Positions 1 through 11,024 of a stretch of 64,000 nt of DNA are shown here, one piece after another. The translations under genes and the position numbers were made by a program. Under the pieces are notes generated by a model, which was not told the DNA's origin, ran no database searches, and was given only the letters and a program-made list of their open reading frames with translations. Origin of the DNA: Laburnicola sp. R22_1. Its lineage: Eukaryota > Ascomycota > Dothideomycetes > Pleosporales > Didymosphaeriaceae. The stretch lies in NCBI GenBank assembly GCA_014281115.1, contig JACONQ010000005.1, forward strand, positions 1 to 64,000, written 5' to 3'. The number at the start of each line of letters is the position of its first letter. The first letter of the stretch is position 1.

Positions 1-148
1 ACCCTAACCCTAACCCTAACCCTAACCCTAACCCTAACCCTAACCCTAACCCTAACCCTAACCCTAACCCTAACCCTAACCCTAACCCTAACCCTAACCC
101 TAACCCTAACCCTAACCCTAACCCTAACCCTAACCCTAACCCTAACCC
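1..148 (+). repeat. Telomere, (CCCTAA)n
   Basis: Uninterrupted CCCTAA hexamers, about 24 copies, from the first base. The C-rich strand reads inwards from the left end, as expected for the left end of a linear chromosome. The run ends abruptly at position 148 and is followed by T-rich unique sequence. Confidence 0.98.
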
Positions 149-1250
149 GTATTATTTTAATACCCCAACTTTAGTTTTACTCCTTATTTTATACTACTTT
201 TTAATCTTTTCTTTTTTTTTTTTTTTTTTATACTCTTCTACTTTACCTATATATTTATACTCTTTTTCTTTTTTTTTTGTCTTTTTTTCTCTTCTTTTTA
301 ATTTTACTCTGTTTTTATCTTATCTTTTATTTACCTACCTTTTTTAATTCTACTTACCCTATAATTCTATCTTTTGTTTTATCTTTTTTTATATTATATT
401 ATACTTTATACTCTATTACTTTTTCATTTTTTATTTTCTTATTTTCTACTACTCTCTCTTATTATAATCTTTTCTATTTTCTATTTAACGTTAACTTTAA
501 TAATATCTTTCTACTTTTAAAACATTTATTTTATTTTATTTAATTCTCTTTTATCTTTTCTTCTTATATATTTTATTATTTTCAATTTTTATATTATAAC
601 TTTTTTCCTTCTTATTATTTCTTTTATTTCTAACCTTGAAACTTTCTTTTTAACTCTTTACTTACTTTTACTTAATTTTATTTTCTTATAACTCTTTTTA
701 TAAACTTTACTACTCTTTTTACTTAAAAACTCAATCTCTCTTTATACTTAAAAACTCTAATCCTCTCTCTATATTAAAATTCTAACTCTCTCTATACTAA
801 AAACGCTAATACTCCCTATACTTAAAAACTCTAACCCTTTCTTCTCTATTTTATATGTAATTTTTCTCCTTTTTCTTTACTATTTATTCTATTCTATTTT
901 TGTCTTAATAAATTTCTTACTTTATTCTATCTTACTTTTTTATATTTTATATTACTTAATAACTCTATAAAACTCTCTATTCTCTTACTCTGCTCTACTT
1001 AATTCTATTATTCGATTTAATTATTCGATTCGATTTTTCTATTCTATTCTTTTATTCTATTACTCTATTCTATTCTTCTATTCTATTACTCTATTCTATT
1101 CTTCTATTCTATTCTTCTATTCTATTACTCTATTCTATTACTATATTTTATTACTATATTCTATTACCCTATTTTACTACGCTATTCTGCCTTATATTCT
1201 ATACTATACTATTAATATTTTTTTTATTACCTTCTATACGCGACCTATAT
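149..1250. other. Pyrimidine-rich low-complexity subtelomeric DNA, no gene
   Basis: The top strand is almost entirely T, C and A, with very few G. It consists of degenerate CTTTT, TTATT and TACTCT strings, including repeats of a 'cttaaaaactctaa' motif around 720-830. An open frame at 277-543 is a by-product of this composition (Phe/Leu/Tyr only) and is not counted as a gene. Confidence 0.8.
1038..1187. repeat. TTCTATTC/TATTACTC minisatellite-like tract
   Basis: Irregular tandem arrangement of TTCTATTC and TATTACTC units inside the pyrimidine-rich subtelomere. Units vary by a few bases and the array fades out towards 1190. Confidence 0.75.
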
Positions 1251-1399
1251 AAAAATGCTTATTATAAAAAAATATTACGTTGTATCCCTATATTATTCTT
1301 TTACTACGCTAATTAATACTAATCTCTTAAATATTATTATATTCTCTACTCTTTTGCTAATCGCGTTATCTAACAAAACGACTAAATTACTTGCCTAAA

Positions 1400-4300
1400 T
1401 TGTCTTTAACGTCTGCATCTTACCTAAATACTCGGTTATTATTCTACCTAGCCTATTATTAATTCCCAACCTCTTTAATTGCTCGAACTATCGTGCCTGC
1501 ATTTTTGTTAACTTTATCGTAATTCTAAATACACTACCTATTAACACCTTATAGTACTAACACTCTCCTCTCTATAATGCCTAAAATTAACTAGCTTTAT
1601 TATCCTTCTATACACTACAAATTGCCTACGGTAACCCACACTAAAAATATGCCGTATATATATTGTACTAAATGCTCTTCTTTATATCCTAAATAATTCT
1701 TTTTACTACACCACTATTCTACTGCTAATAATCTTAAATATTATGCCCGCTATTCTCTCCTTGTTGTTCGCAAATCCCGCAACATTTGGCCTACTACTCT
1801 AACTACTGCCGCACCCATTCTATATTGCTAAACTCCCGCTGCCGTGCCTATATTCACGTTCGCCGTAGGCCTTATCGCTGTTGCTTTTATTACTTAAACA
1901 CAGCTTGCTGCTCTTTCCTTCTTCTCTTCTCTTTCTTCTGTGCCATATTATCTCCCTCTTCTTTGCTTCCTCCTTTATCTTCCCTCTTGCTGTCCATTTC
2001 TACCTCTGACTCTGCCTCACTTTCTTAACCCCCTCTGTATACGTCGCACTTCTCTTTGCCCTCCTCGCACCCCACACGCTCTTTGTCCGGCCGGTCCAAA
2101 TACCCATCCAATATTACCCTTCTATATCTTGCTGTGCCATCTATGCCGTCTACAAACAATCGCACGCGGGCCTGCTAAACCTCGTCTGCCTTGTCCTTTG
2201 CCTGCCACTAACCCCCTTTGTGTGCAATTACCACCGCCTCACTACGCTGTCTATCTTGTTTCGCACGCCCGCTCTCCTGTGCGAAATCTAATAATGTGAA
2301 TAGCTAATTTATATGGATAATGCATTAAATATTAGCAATGTCTACGCCTATCCCTAACACGCTAGTTATAATTATTATATCTTACTTTTTAGTTATAAAT
2401 GCCTCTAATATATAATCCTTATTAATAGTATTAAAATAATACACTTTGTATTCTATTTACTATGCTAACTCTTATACCTTTAGTTTATTATTGCTATAAA
2501 TAATAATCTTGCCTATTGTGTACTTCTATCTCTTCTATTTTGTAATCCGCATAACTATCTCCTCTACCTTTTTCCTCTTTACACTTCTACCCACTTAGAT
2601 TACGCTATATGCGATATTTGTGCGTGCTATATTATTTTAGAATATCTTAACCTGCTCTCGCTTAAAATGTATACGTTAAAATAAATTCTCCTCTTTGCTT
2701 AGTAGCAATATTACTATTAATATAATTATCTGCGTCTTAGCGCCAGCCAACTTGCCTAACTACTATATACTCTTATAGAAATTATATTAATAGTTTAACA
2801 CAATGTGATACTTGTTAATTATAATATAGTCTAACTGCCTTATTAACTATAGTTAATTAATAAATGCCGAAAACAGATTCTTTACTATAGACTTAGGCGT
2901 TACTATTATAATTGCTGCACTATCTAGCGAGCGGTAACTATCCTACTCTATATATAATATGCCTAACTCTCTACACTACTATATTATATTTTCGCGCAAT
3001 GCTACTAATAGGACCACTACTACTATTATGCCACCCTACTTAACCCATACTAGTAACATAAACAATATGCTCTTGCCTATGCCTATTAGTATAATAGCAA
3101 CTATAGGGCTCTTGCTAGCTATAATCGCCTTAATCGCTTCTTTCTACACGCTGCGGAACTCGGTCTGCTTGCCTACTATCTACTTTAACTGCGCTATTAT
3201 ATCTATATTCCGTATATAGGCCTATTGGTTATATTGTGCCTTATTAGTCTCTTTCTTAAATAGCGCTTATTTTTACTTCTTACATGCCTACGTCTCTTTA
3301 AATTCTAAAAATTAATACTAATCTATACTTAACATCTAAAACTGCATCTGTTTATTAGCCACAGCCCCTAATATTTCTATTAATCCGTAGGCATATATTA
3401 TTCCTATTATATGCGGCGTGTATCCAGCTTGCAAATTAGTAATAATTGCCGCCATATTCTCGCTATTAAATACTTTATTCTTGTCGCCTTTATTAGTCTA
3501 AAATGTGGCTAACTTGCGCAAAAACCTTTAACTAATCCTAATAGCAATCTTATAGTATGCGACAATTGTTAATTCCTATCCTAACCCAATCTGGCTCTCG
3601 CGCTTTAATGCCTCTTATAATTAATTGCTAGTCTATTTATATTTCTTTAGATTAGTAGGCCATATATAGAATAATATTGTGTCTTGCTACTATATAATAG
3701 CCTCTAACTACTATTAAAATAGTAACACTAACTATATATACTATACTACTAATTTACTAACCTCGCACGGCAAATAATAATAAATAATCTTAATATCGCC
3801 ACTTATTATATAACCCTTATAATATTGTATTGTAAATATAACTATACTATTCTTAATAAATATATTCTAGTACTCCCCCTTTATAGTATTGCTGTGCCGT
3901 ATGCTCGTAATCTTAGGCCCTCTGCCGGGTTATCCGCCTATTAAATACGTTAATATAATTAACTTCTTATAGAATACTACAATACGGTTTATATATCGCT
4001 CTACTTTCTATTAATTAACGCTACTCTACAATATAGGCTTAATAAATTAGTCTCGCAACTACGGGTTCTACACAATACGATCTAACAACTACTCTTATCT
4101 ATTAATAGGCAAACGCGTCCACTTATCTTACAAAAAATTCTAACCAGGTTACTTATTTGTCGAATTGTCTCGCAACTACTTCTATGGGATACTAGGCATA
4201 GGTTTAGAGCAACAGTCTCTAAACAATAATTTGTTAGTTAATAACTATTATACTTTTACCGCTAATTTGTGCACTATACTGCGAAACTACGCTATATTAA

Positions 4301-5960
4301 ACTAGATATCTTTGTATAACAACTTATTACGTCTAGCCCACTTAACGTAACTCTATATAGTAGTGTTATAATAAACCTTTAACCTATATATCCGCAAATT
4401 TAATATTTATTACATTAGTCCGTGACTACCTTATACTATAAATTAGTCTATTATATCTTGTACGAACTGCAAACATCCTTTCTAGGAGGTTCTTATATTA
4501 TTGCTATTACTGCCGCCATTACTACTATTATTACTACCGCTGTCGCTGCTATATCCCTTATTATTAGGTAGTAATATTTCTAATACCTTCTGCACTACTA
4601 TAAAATAGGCTACCATAACCATAGCTAATAAAATTTGCGGATACTAATTAGGCCCTTTTTATTTACTCTTGCGTATGCCCAACACTACTAATACATATAC
4701 TAATAGGTTATTATACTCTTAGTAGGTAATAGACTAGTCTAGTAACGTAATATAAAATTACAAACACGTCTACTAGATAGGGGATAATATGGGGTTTTCT
4801 TTTATTTCTTCTATTTCTTCTTCTTCCTCTTTTTCTTTCTTATCTTATTCTTATTCTTATTCTTATTCTTCTCCTTCTTCTTCCTTGTCTACTTCCATTC
4901 TGTTAATTTCTTCCTTCTTTTTATCCTTCCCACTAGCTGCCCGCACAAATGTATTCTACGCCTATTTTTGCTCGCGTGTAAAATAGTACTTTGGGCTCTT
5001 CTATATATGCTCCTACTAGGTGCGTGCGAAAAATATTAACATCTGCTGCCATAGCTAGATATGCTTAATAATTAACGTCTTGTCTATATATAGTTGCAAT
5101 GGCTAGAATAATATCTAATACTTCTCTATGCGAATGGCCTCTAACCGCACAAACACGCTAATGTGGTAGATAACTAACTTCTGGCTGTGTTGTGCCAATC
5201 TATTTATGGCTGCCCACATTGCTGCCTTTGCGAGTTTGGGCGAGTTGTTATTAGCCACAGGCTGCTTAATGTACGCTAACAAATTAGGCCTCTATAATCC
5301 CTTTAAATATAGTATCTACTAGGTTTACTCTAATTATAGGTTAATCTTATCTTACTTACTATTCTAAATTATATTATGGGTAGTGTCCTACACGCGCGCC
5401 TATGCTTCCTTTATCTCCTAGTGTAATTGCTGCCATGCTATCTCTTTGTTAGTGGGCACTATATTGGCCTTGTTTAACATCTCGAAATACTGCGAACTAG
5501 GGCCCTATACTAATAATCGCTGGCAATAAACGGTCCTGCACGCCTGTTTAATGCGTTGCTAGATTTTCTTCTCTGCTGCTAGACTTAAACGTCCCTTTTT
5601 CCGCCCTACGGACTAACCATGGACGATTTACTAGTGCTTCTGTACTAACTTACTGCTTCTAAATATCTATTAGCACTTTTATAGTTCTAATTAATATAAC
5701 AATCTATCTATAAATATAGGCAACTTAGGAATGGAGCGAATTACTATATTAGGCACCTTAACTTCGCTGGCATACTATGCTAACTTACCCTAACTATCTA
5801 CTTCTTTTATAATAAACTAGGCATCCTTATATAGTAACTTATGCGCCTTTATTAAATGGCGTGCGATATGGGTAAGTAACACGCTATAGCGGCACTTCTT
5901 GCACACAGCCAACTAATACTCCTGCAAATAATTAAAATACGCCGCTATGGTAATAATACA
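1400..5960 (-). pseudogene. Telomere-linked RecQ-like helicase (TLH), RIP-inactivated
   Basis: Read on the minus strand with TAG/TAA taken as former Gln codons, a protein of roughly 1500 residues emerges, transcribed towards the telomere. The N-terminal part (about 5.96-5.0 kb) resembles the OrsD/DUF3505 region found in fungal TLH helicases: a Cys-rich finger with VCKKCRYSV and a distal HLIKAH, then FFARTQ and SPKYYFT motifs. A low-complexity Glu/Lys tract follows (about 4.8-4.9 kb). The RecQ motor begins near 3.2 kb; its Walker A is at 3069-3089 and reads LIGIGKS, and the DExH box at 2805-2816 reads NKYH. Both are damaged by changes expected from RIP. A charged C-terminus fades out at about 1.4 kb. 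Subtelomeric RecQ genes of this type are known from many fungi. The identification is firm; the exact ends and any introns are uncertain. Confidence 0.88.
4789..4900. repeat. TTATTC/TTCTTC simple repeat inside the helicase pseudogene
   Basis: Pyrimidine-rich triplet and hexamer repeats on the top strand. On the minus strand they encode an acidic Glu/Lys/Gln tract between the OrsD-like region and the helicase motor. Confidence 0.7.
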
Positions 5961-6599
5961 CCTTAATACGCGCTATCTATAGCTTCTTTTTAAACTAACC
6001 TTATTCTCTCTAGATTATATTGTTATATTCTTTATTCCGCGACTTTTTGCGTTCTTTATTCTAACCTATCCTATCTATGCTAAATAGAGGAAACTATAGT
6101 GTAACCTAGATATAATTTCTATGCCCTAATATAGCAAACGACGTTCTGTGTAACACTATAGGCTCCTAATAAAACGTAACAAAATAAATAGTAATTTTGC
6201 GTGCGCGTAACGCGTTATTATATTTATTAAATAGTTGCGTAAAACGAGTTGTGGGCTATTATGTATATAGTAGTTAGACTCTAGTCTCCTAATAGTACTT
6301 AACCTAACTACTACCCTCTACCTTACTACTATCACGCCTGCCTTATATTCTTCTCCTCTATTCTTCTTAAAGCCTTAAAGGATCCTATAGGTGGTGCGCG
6401 TAGTTTTCCCGCCTCTTATAATAGTTGCGTTTAACGTTACTAGGCCCTATCTAAAGCGTATAAGCGACTTTTATTTAGTTAAGGCTTATAACTAAGCCAA
6501 AGCACGCCCGAGTTTAGCACGGGCTAGCTAATTCTAGAGAACGGTTGTATTAACTATAAATCTATATTAATTACGCCGTTAATAATAGTGGGTATTACG
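5961..6599. other. AT-rich spacer upstream of helicase pseudogene
   Basis: This lies between the 5' end of the minus-strand helicase remnant and the 5' end of the first plus-strand unknown-family copy. It would have held both promoters. I see no coherent frame or repeat in it. Confidence 0.5.
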
Positions 6600-7960
6600 T
6601 TAATTTAAGACATGCTACTAGTTAATATAGTAGAGCCTAAAGTCTAGGAGGCATTAGTCTCTGCTATTGTGTCCCTTTCCTAAGATATTAATATTAAACC
6701 GCCTTTTGTGTAATAGAGCTATTAAGAAACTTCGCGCAAATTGCTATCCCCTTTCTCTGCTACCTTGTCTCCTAAACGCTGGCAACTAGACTCTACAACT
6801 AGATCCCTATCTCCTGCCCTAGTACTAGATACAGACCCTGCGCTTGCGAAGCCAGCTAAGTATGTTTCTAAGATCTCTAATAACAATTGTCGTGTAGAAT
6901 AGGAATAGGAGAAAAAGTAACTTAAGGAAGCCTAGCGGCGAAAACACCGCAGCGGACTCCTTAAGCTAGCAGAGTTAGCTAGGGCAGAAGAGAAATTTAC
7001 GTATAATGCTATTAAGGCAAAGAACTATGTCTAAATTATATAGGTGATTAAGTAGCCTACTAGAAAAGGCAGCGACTTCTACTAGGAAATTACATTGCTC
7101 TATTATACCGCTTCTAATATGCTAACTAAGGCTTGTGTAGTAGGCAATTTATTAATCTGGCAGAATATTACTGTCTTCCTATAGACCTAGTAGGACTATA
7201 AGACGCCTATTCCTAAACACACTTTGGCTGTTACTAGCACTGCTATATTAATATAGGTTACTATAGCGCCGCTGCGCGGTTTAGATTACGCCTTTTAGTA
7301 TGCCTAGTATATAAGCTAGGTCTACGAGCTGCGTGTTAAAGTTGTAGCCATTAAGTATTGCTAGGCTATAGTATTTCTTAGTTGTGCCTACACAAAGAAG
7401 GCATTCTAGTTAGGGATTAATAAGATAGGCTTTAGACACGCTAAAACCTAGGCTATTAATACGCTGCGTAAGCTTGTTAATCTAGTAGGCGCACCTAAGA
7501 GAAGAAGGGCGTTTTAGAGATAGCTAAATATAGCTAGTTGCTGGTATTAGCTCGCGGAAACGCTAGGCTAGGGCAGCCTCTACCTAATGCCTAAAAATAT
7601 TACAAATACATAGGTAAGAAACTGCGCGACTAATGTGTGGCTACTCTAGCTACAGCTAATCTAGCGTATAAATCCTAACGTCTATGCTATAAGCAAAGCC
7701 CTAGATACGTGAATTAGAAAGGACGGTTTGAATAGTAGTACTATTCAGGGCTAGGAGAAGCTCTATATTAAGTAGAATGGCGCCGCTCGCGAGATTAAGG
7801 AGGTGGTTAATAGCGACAATAAGGAGAGTAGCGACAAAGAGCCTATACAGTTAAGAAGTTCCTTGCAACGCCTATAATAGCTAACCCTACTCGAGTTAAT
7901 AAGGCTATAGTAGGCTATTTAGTTCTAGAATAATTAGCATATATAGTATAAATAGAAATT
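6600..7960 (+). pseudogene. Unrecognised subtelomeric protein family, copy 1 (RIP-dead)
   Basis: With TAG/TAA read as Gln, one long plus-strand frame runs through this segment. Its first half has a Lys/Arg-rich stretch (around 6.90-6.97 kb). Next comes a block reading GSDFYQEITLLYYTASNML (about 7.06-7.11 kb) and a Tyr/Gln-rich middle. The C-terminal block, with GLNSSTIQGQEK, is followed by an acidic/basic tail. The first block aligns by eye with GDFYSVYPTPYYTAASML in copy 3, and the C-terminal block with GIASAPISGKK there. I recognise no domain and assign no function. It is separated from the helicase by a short divergent spacer. Confidence 0.6.
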
Positions 7961-8379
7961 GTTTATTAGAAATTGCACTAAGCCCTTACTTCTTTTTAAT
8001 ATATGTTCTGTGCCATGTCTATGCGCAATTGCACCTAGGGCTAGGTGTAATAGTTAGGCGTTTATAGCGCGTCTAACTTACCCTATTAACTCTAACGCGT
8101 AACCCTAACTATATTAACCCTATTAATTAGTATTATGCAAATTATATAGAAGGTGCTACTCGGTCTCTTCTTTTATATACTCGAATTTTAGGAGAATTAA
8201 TACGCGGAATCCTTAATAGTCCGACCCTTAAAGTTACCAAATAGTCCTTTTTTTTATAGAGGTGGATGTTATAAAATACCCGCACTCTGTACAGTTTAGA
8301 ACATAGGGTTAAATAGTATTAGGGTATGTACTATTTAGAGTCCTGGGTTAGGCGTGCCTTACCTATATAGTTAAAAAGC
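7961..8379. other. Spacer between two unknown-family copies
   Basis: AT-rich, with a scattering of CTAGG strings and a poly-T run near 8249. I see no coherent coding frame, terminal repeats or duplications. Confidence 0.5.
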
Positions 8380-9720
8380 TTGCCTTCTCTAGAAAAAGTA
8401 TACTACCTCTATTAGTATAAAAAGTGCTATAGAAACGCACGTTTTTACTATAGGTAAAAGCACTAGTACCCTCTTTTTTAGTCCTAGAAAGGAAGCGCGC
8501 TAGCTCGCTACTAGAATTAGTATCGCATAAGTGTATAAAACTAGATAGGTCTAAGTCTAAAAAGGTAGCTAGCTCTATTATTAGTAAAGTAGACAAGCTA
8601 GATAGTATAGTTAAGCTAGCTTAAGCTAGTGCTCTCTTCTCTAAGCATACCTACCACACTAATAACACTATAAGAGCGAAAAGATAATAGGTAGAAAAAT
8701 AAAAAGCTAAATAAGTTTAGAAGTAATATAAACTAGGATTGCTTACACTAAGTAATAAGGCGCTATACTAAGAGTAGGCTATATACACATTTATTATATA
8801 GCTAGATAAAACTCTTATAGCCTAAATTATTAAATAACTATATGTGGGCAATACTAATTTCTTTATAGGCGCTAAGACACTATATTATATAGCCTACTTA
8901 TTACTTAAAAAGGCCCACGTAATAGATAATACGTCCTTATAGGTCTATACTACTTAGTTTCTATAGGTCTAGTATAAATAGGGCTTACTCTTTTATAGTA
9001 AATCTAACACTATTATAGTAAGCCAAGATATTAATAGTACGTAAAGTTAGATGCGTAGTAGACGCTATATAAACATAGCTAATAATACCTTTTATTTCGC
9101 CTAAGAGATATATAACTAGTTTAAAAGCGAGATAGCCACTATTTATATTATATATTACTAGGCAGCTATGCTGCTAAAGTAGACATACTAGAATAAAATC
9201 GAGTAGATCTATAAGAGTAATAAGAATATAGTAATTAGCACTATATATAGTTATAATAGCAATGGTAAAGTATATATAAAAGTAGTAAATAACTTACTAG
9301 CCTTAGTATACACTAAGCTAACTAAGAAGAATAGACGCCTTTTTAAGAACTATATAACTCGAGGGATACGCTAGTATATAATAGGCTAGACACTAGACTA
9401 AAATAGTTTCTACTTAGTACTATATAATATTATCTCTAATATTTAGCTAGAGTATACGCTACGCGTTTCTAAGTTTAATATCTAGCTATAACTTATTAAG
9501 AAAGTAAATCTAAATATCTTTAAGATAGCACAGATTCTAAATAGCTAGCTTGGGCCTAAAGGGATTGCTAGCGGGACTATTAGTAAAAAGATATTTCTTA
9601 GTATTAAAGCTAAGTCTATAATAGCTATCTATAGGATTGAGAAAATCTAGAATAGCGAGAATAGTAGAGATAATAGTAATAGCATAGAAGCGTTACACTC
9701 TTAAGTATTACTAAAAAGCT
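8380..9720 (+). pseudogene. Unrecognised subtelomeric protein family, copy 2 (RIP-dead)
   Basis: A second plus-strand frame, legible once stops are read as Gln and heavier in Tyr/Ile/Asn than copy 1, as expected from deeper C-to-T decay. It carries the FAQEIYNQFKS block (about 9.1 kb), matching FAQAIYNQYKM in copy 3, and a C-terminal GIASGTISKK block (about 9.55 kb), matching GIASAPISGKK in copy 3. A minus-strand frame at 8363-8596 is an antisense shadow of this sequence. No known domain is recognised. The tandem placement with copy 1 suggests local duplication, or two insertions of the same mobile or repeated unit. Confidence 0.55.
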
Positions 9721-10690
9721 ATACATCTATACTATAGCTATATTAATTAATATAATTAGAGTTATTTTACTCTATATAGTAGTATAATTAGCTATATTAT
9801 TAGTATTGCTATAAGTATTTATAGTGTGGTAAGGCGGCCTACTACTATGCTCTACTTAACCTACACTTTTACCTATTATACTAATAAATATCTTTTCTTT
9901 ATTAGACTTTATTAGCTTTATAGTAATTATTATAACTATTTAAAATATTCTTAAGTATATCTTAAAGTCGTAGAGTATTTCTACTCTTAGTAATATAGTT
10001 ATTTTTAATTATTTCTACGCTATAATAGTATATATTTATTATATAGGGTTATATCCTAAAAAAATTATAACTTTGCCTACACTTGTTATAGGCAAAATTA
10101 AATAATAGTATTAAGTTTCTCGACCTTTTCTAAGTTATCCTAACCTACTTAGAATATATTTCTTATTGCTAGTTATAGGTTTAATTTTGTCCATCCTAGC
10201 TATATCTATATTTTAGTGTTTGCTAGGAATTGCGCATAGTCCTCTATAACTACCCTATATAAACTTTACTACTCTATATCTCACGCTTAGTATACTTAAT
10301 TATACTAGAAATTACAAATTATAATTAAAAATTACTTCCTATAGGCTGTGTAAAGGTTATATTAGATTTTAAGATAAAATAAGTAGTTAACCTTAGTGTA
10401 AAGAAGTAATAAACTATAGTTAACTATCTATGCGGGCGCTAAATCTTTAGGTATAAAAGCGATAAACTATAGTGTAGTTTATTATAGAATCTATAGGAGG
10501 GATATAATAGCAACCGCTAGCGCCCTAAGCGCTACGTACGCTAGCCAGCCGCCCGCCCTAAACACGCGTTAGTAAGGCTGCCCTTTTGCCCACAACTAGT
10601 TGGCGGGCTGCGTGCTCTTCTTCCTTATATTCCCCCCTCGTCTCTATTTATTAGTCTAGCTGTGCTATTCCTTATAGTAGACAGTAATGC
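9721..10690. other. AT-rich decayed DNA, no gene seen
   Basis: Mostly TA-rich text without a frame longer than chance. A GC-richer patch at about 10.50-10.62 kb contains direct repeats of GCTAGC/GCCCGCC type but no recognisable motif. Confidence 0.5.
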
Positions 10691-11022
10691 GCTGTTTTAT
10701 AGTGCACGTATATATACATTCTTCTCACTAGCACACTAGCCTATTAGTGCTATTAATAAGACCTAGAATGGGTGCTTCCGCTATAAGGAGCAGGCGAAGG
10801 TTCTTCTACTTCTGTGCTAGATTGCGTAATTCGCGCGCAGCTGCTTTAATAACGCGTCGCTTAAAGATAGATACTCTAAGGTAATATTCTTTAAGGTGCG
10901 TAATAATATGCTTTGGCGGCACTGCAAATACGCAAGCTTAACAGATAATAATGCCGCATAATAGGTTGTGGTTAGATACATTAATAAACGCGTCTATTGC
11001 CTACGCTATAATACTAAGTCTA
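10690..11022 (+). pseudogene. Unrecognised coding fragment truncated by a transposon
   Basis: A plus-strand frame of about 100 codons, with stops read as Gln, includes NGCFRYKEQAKVLLLLCQIA and a basic YINKRVYCLRYNTKS end. It is cut at the TA target of the Fot1-like element that begins at 11025. If both transposons (11025-13133 and 13147-15264) are removed, the same frame joins in phase to the sequence after 15266, so this may be the 5' part of the unknown-family copy 3. That join is inference. Confidence 0.4.
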
Positions 11023-11024
11023 TA

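Noticed and set aside
277..543. Open frame of 88 codons near the telomere
   Set aside because: It consists of Phe/Leu/Tyr/Ser codons produced by T-rich low-complexity DNA, with no domain or plausible start.
1786..2299. Overlapping plus-strand open frames
   Set aside because: They lie antisense to the minus-strand helicase remnant, whose frame continues through the same stretch.
8363..8596. Minus-strand open frame of 77 codons
   Set aside because: Antisense shadow of unknown-family copy 2; C-to-T change on the plus strand removes stops from the minus strand by chance.
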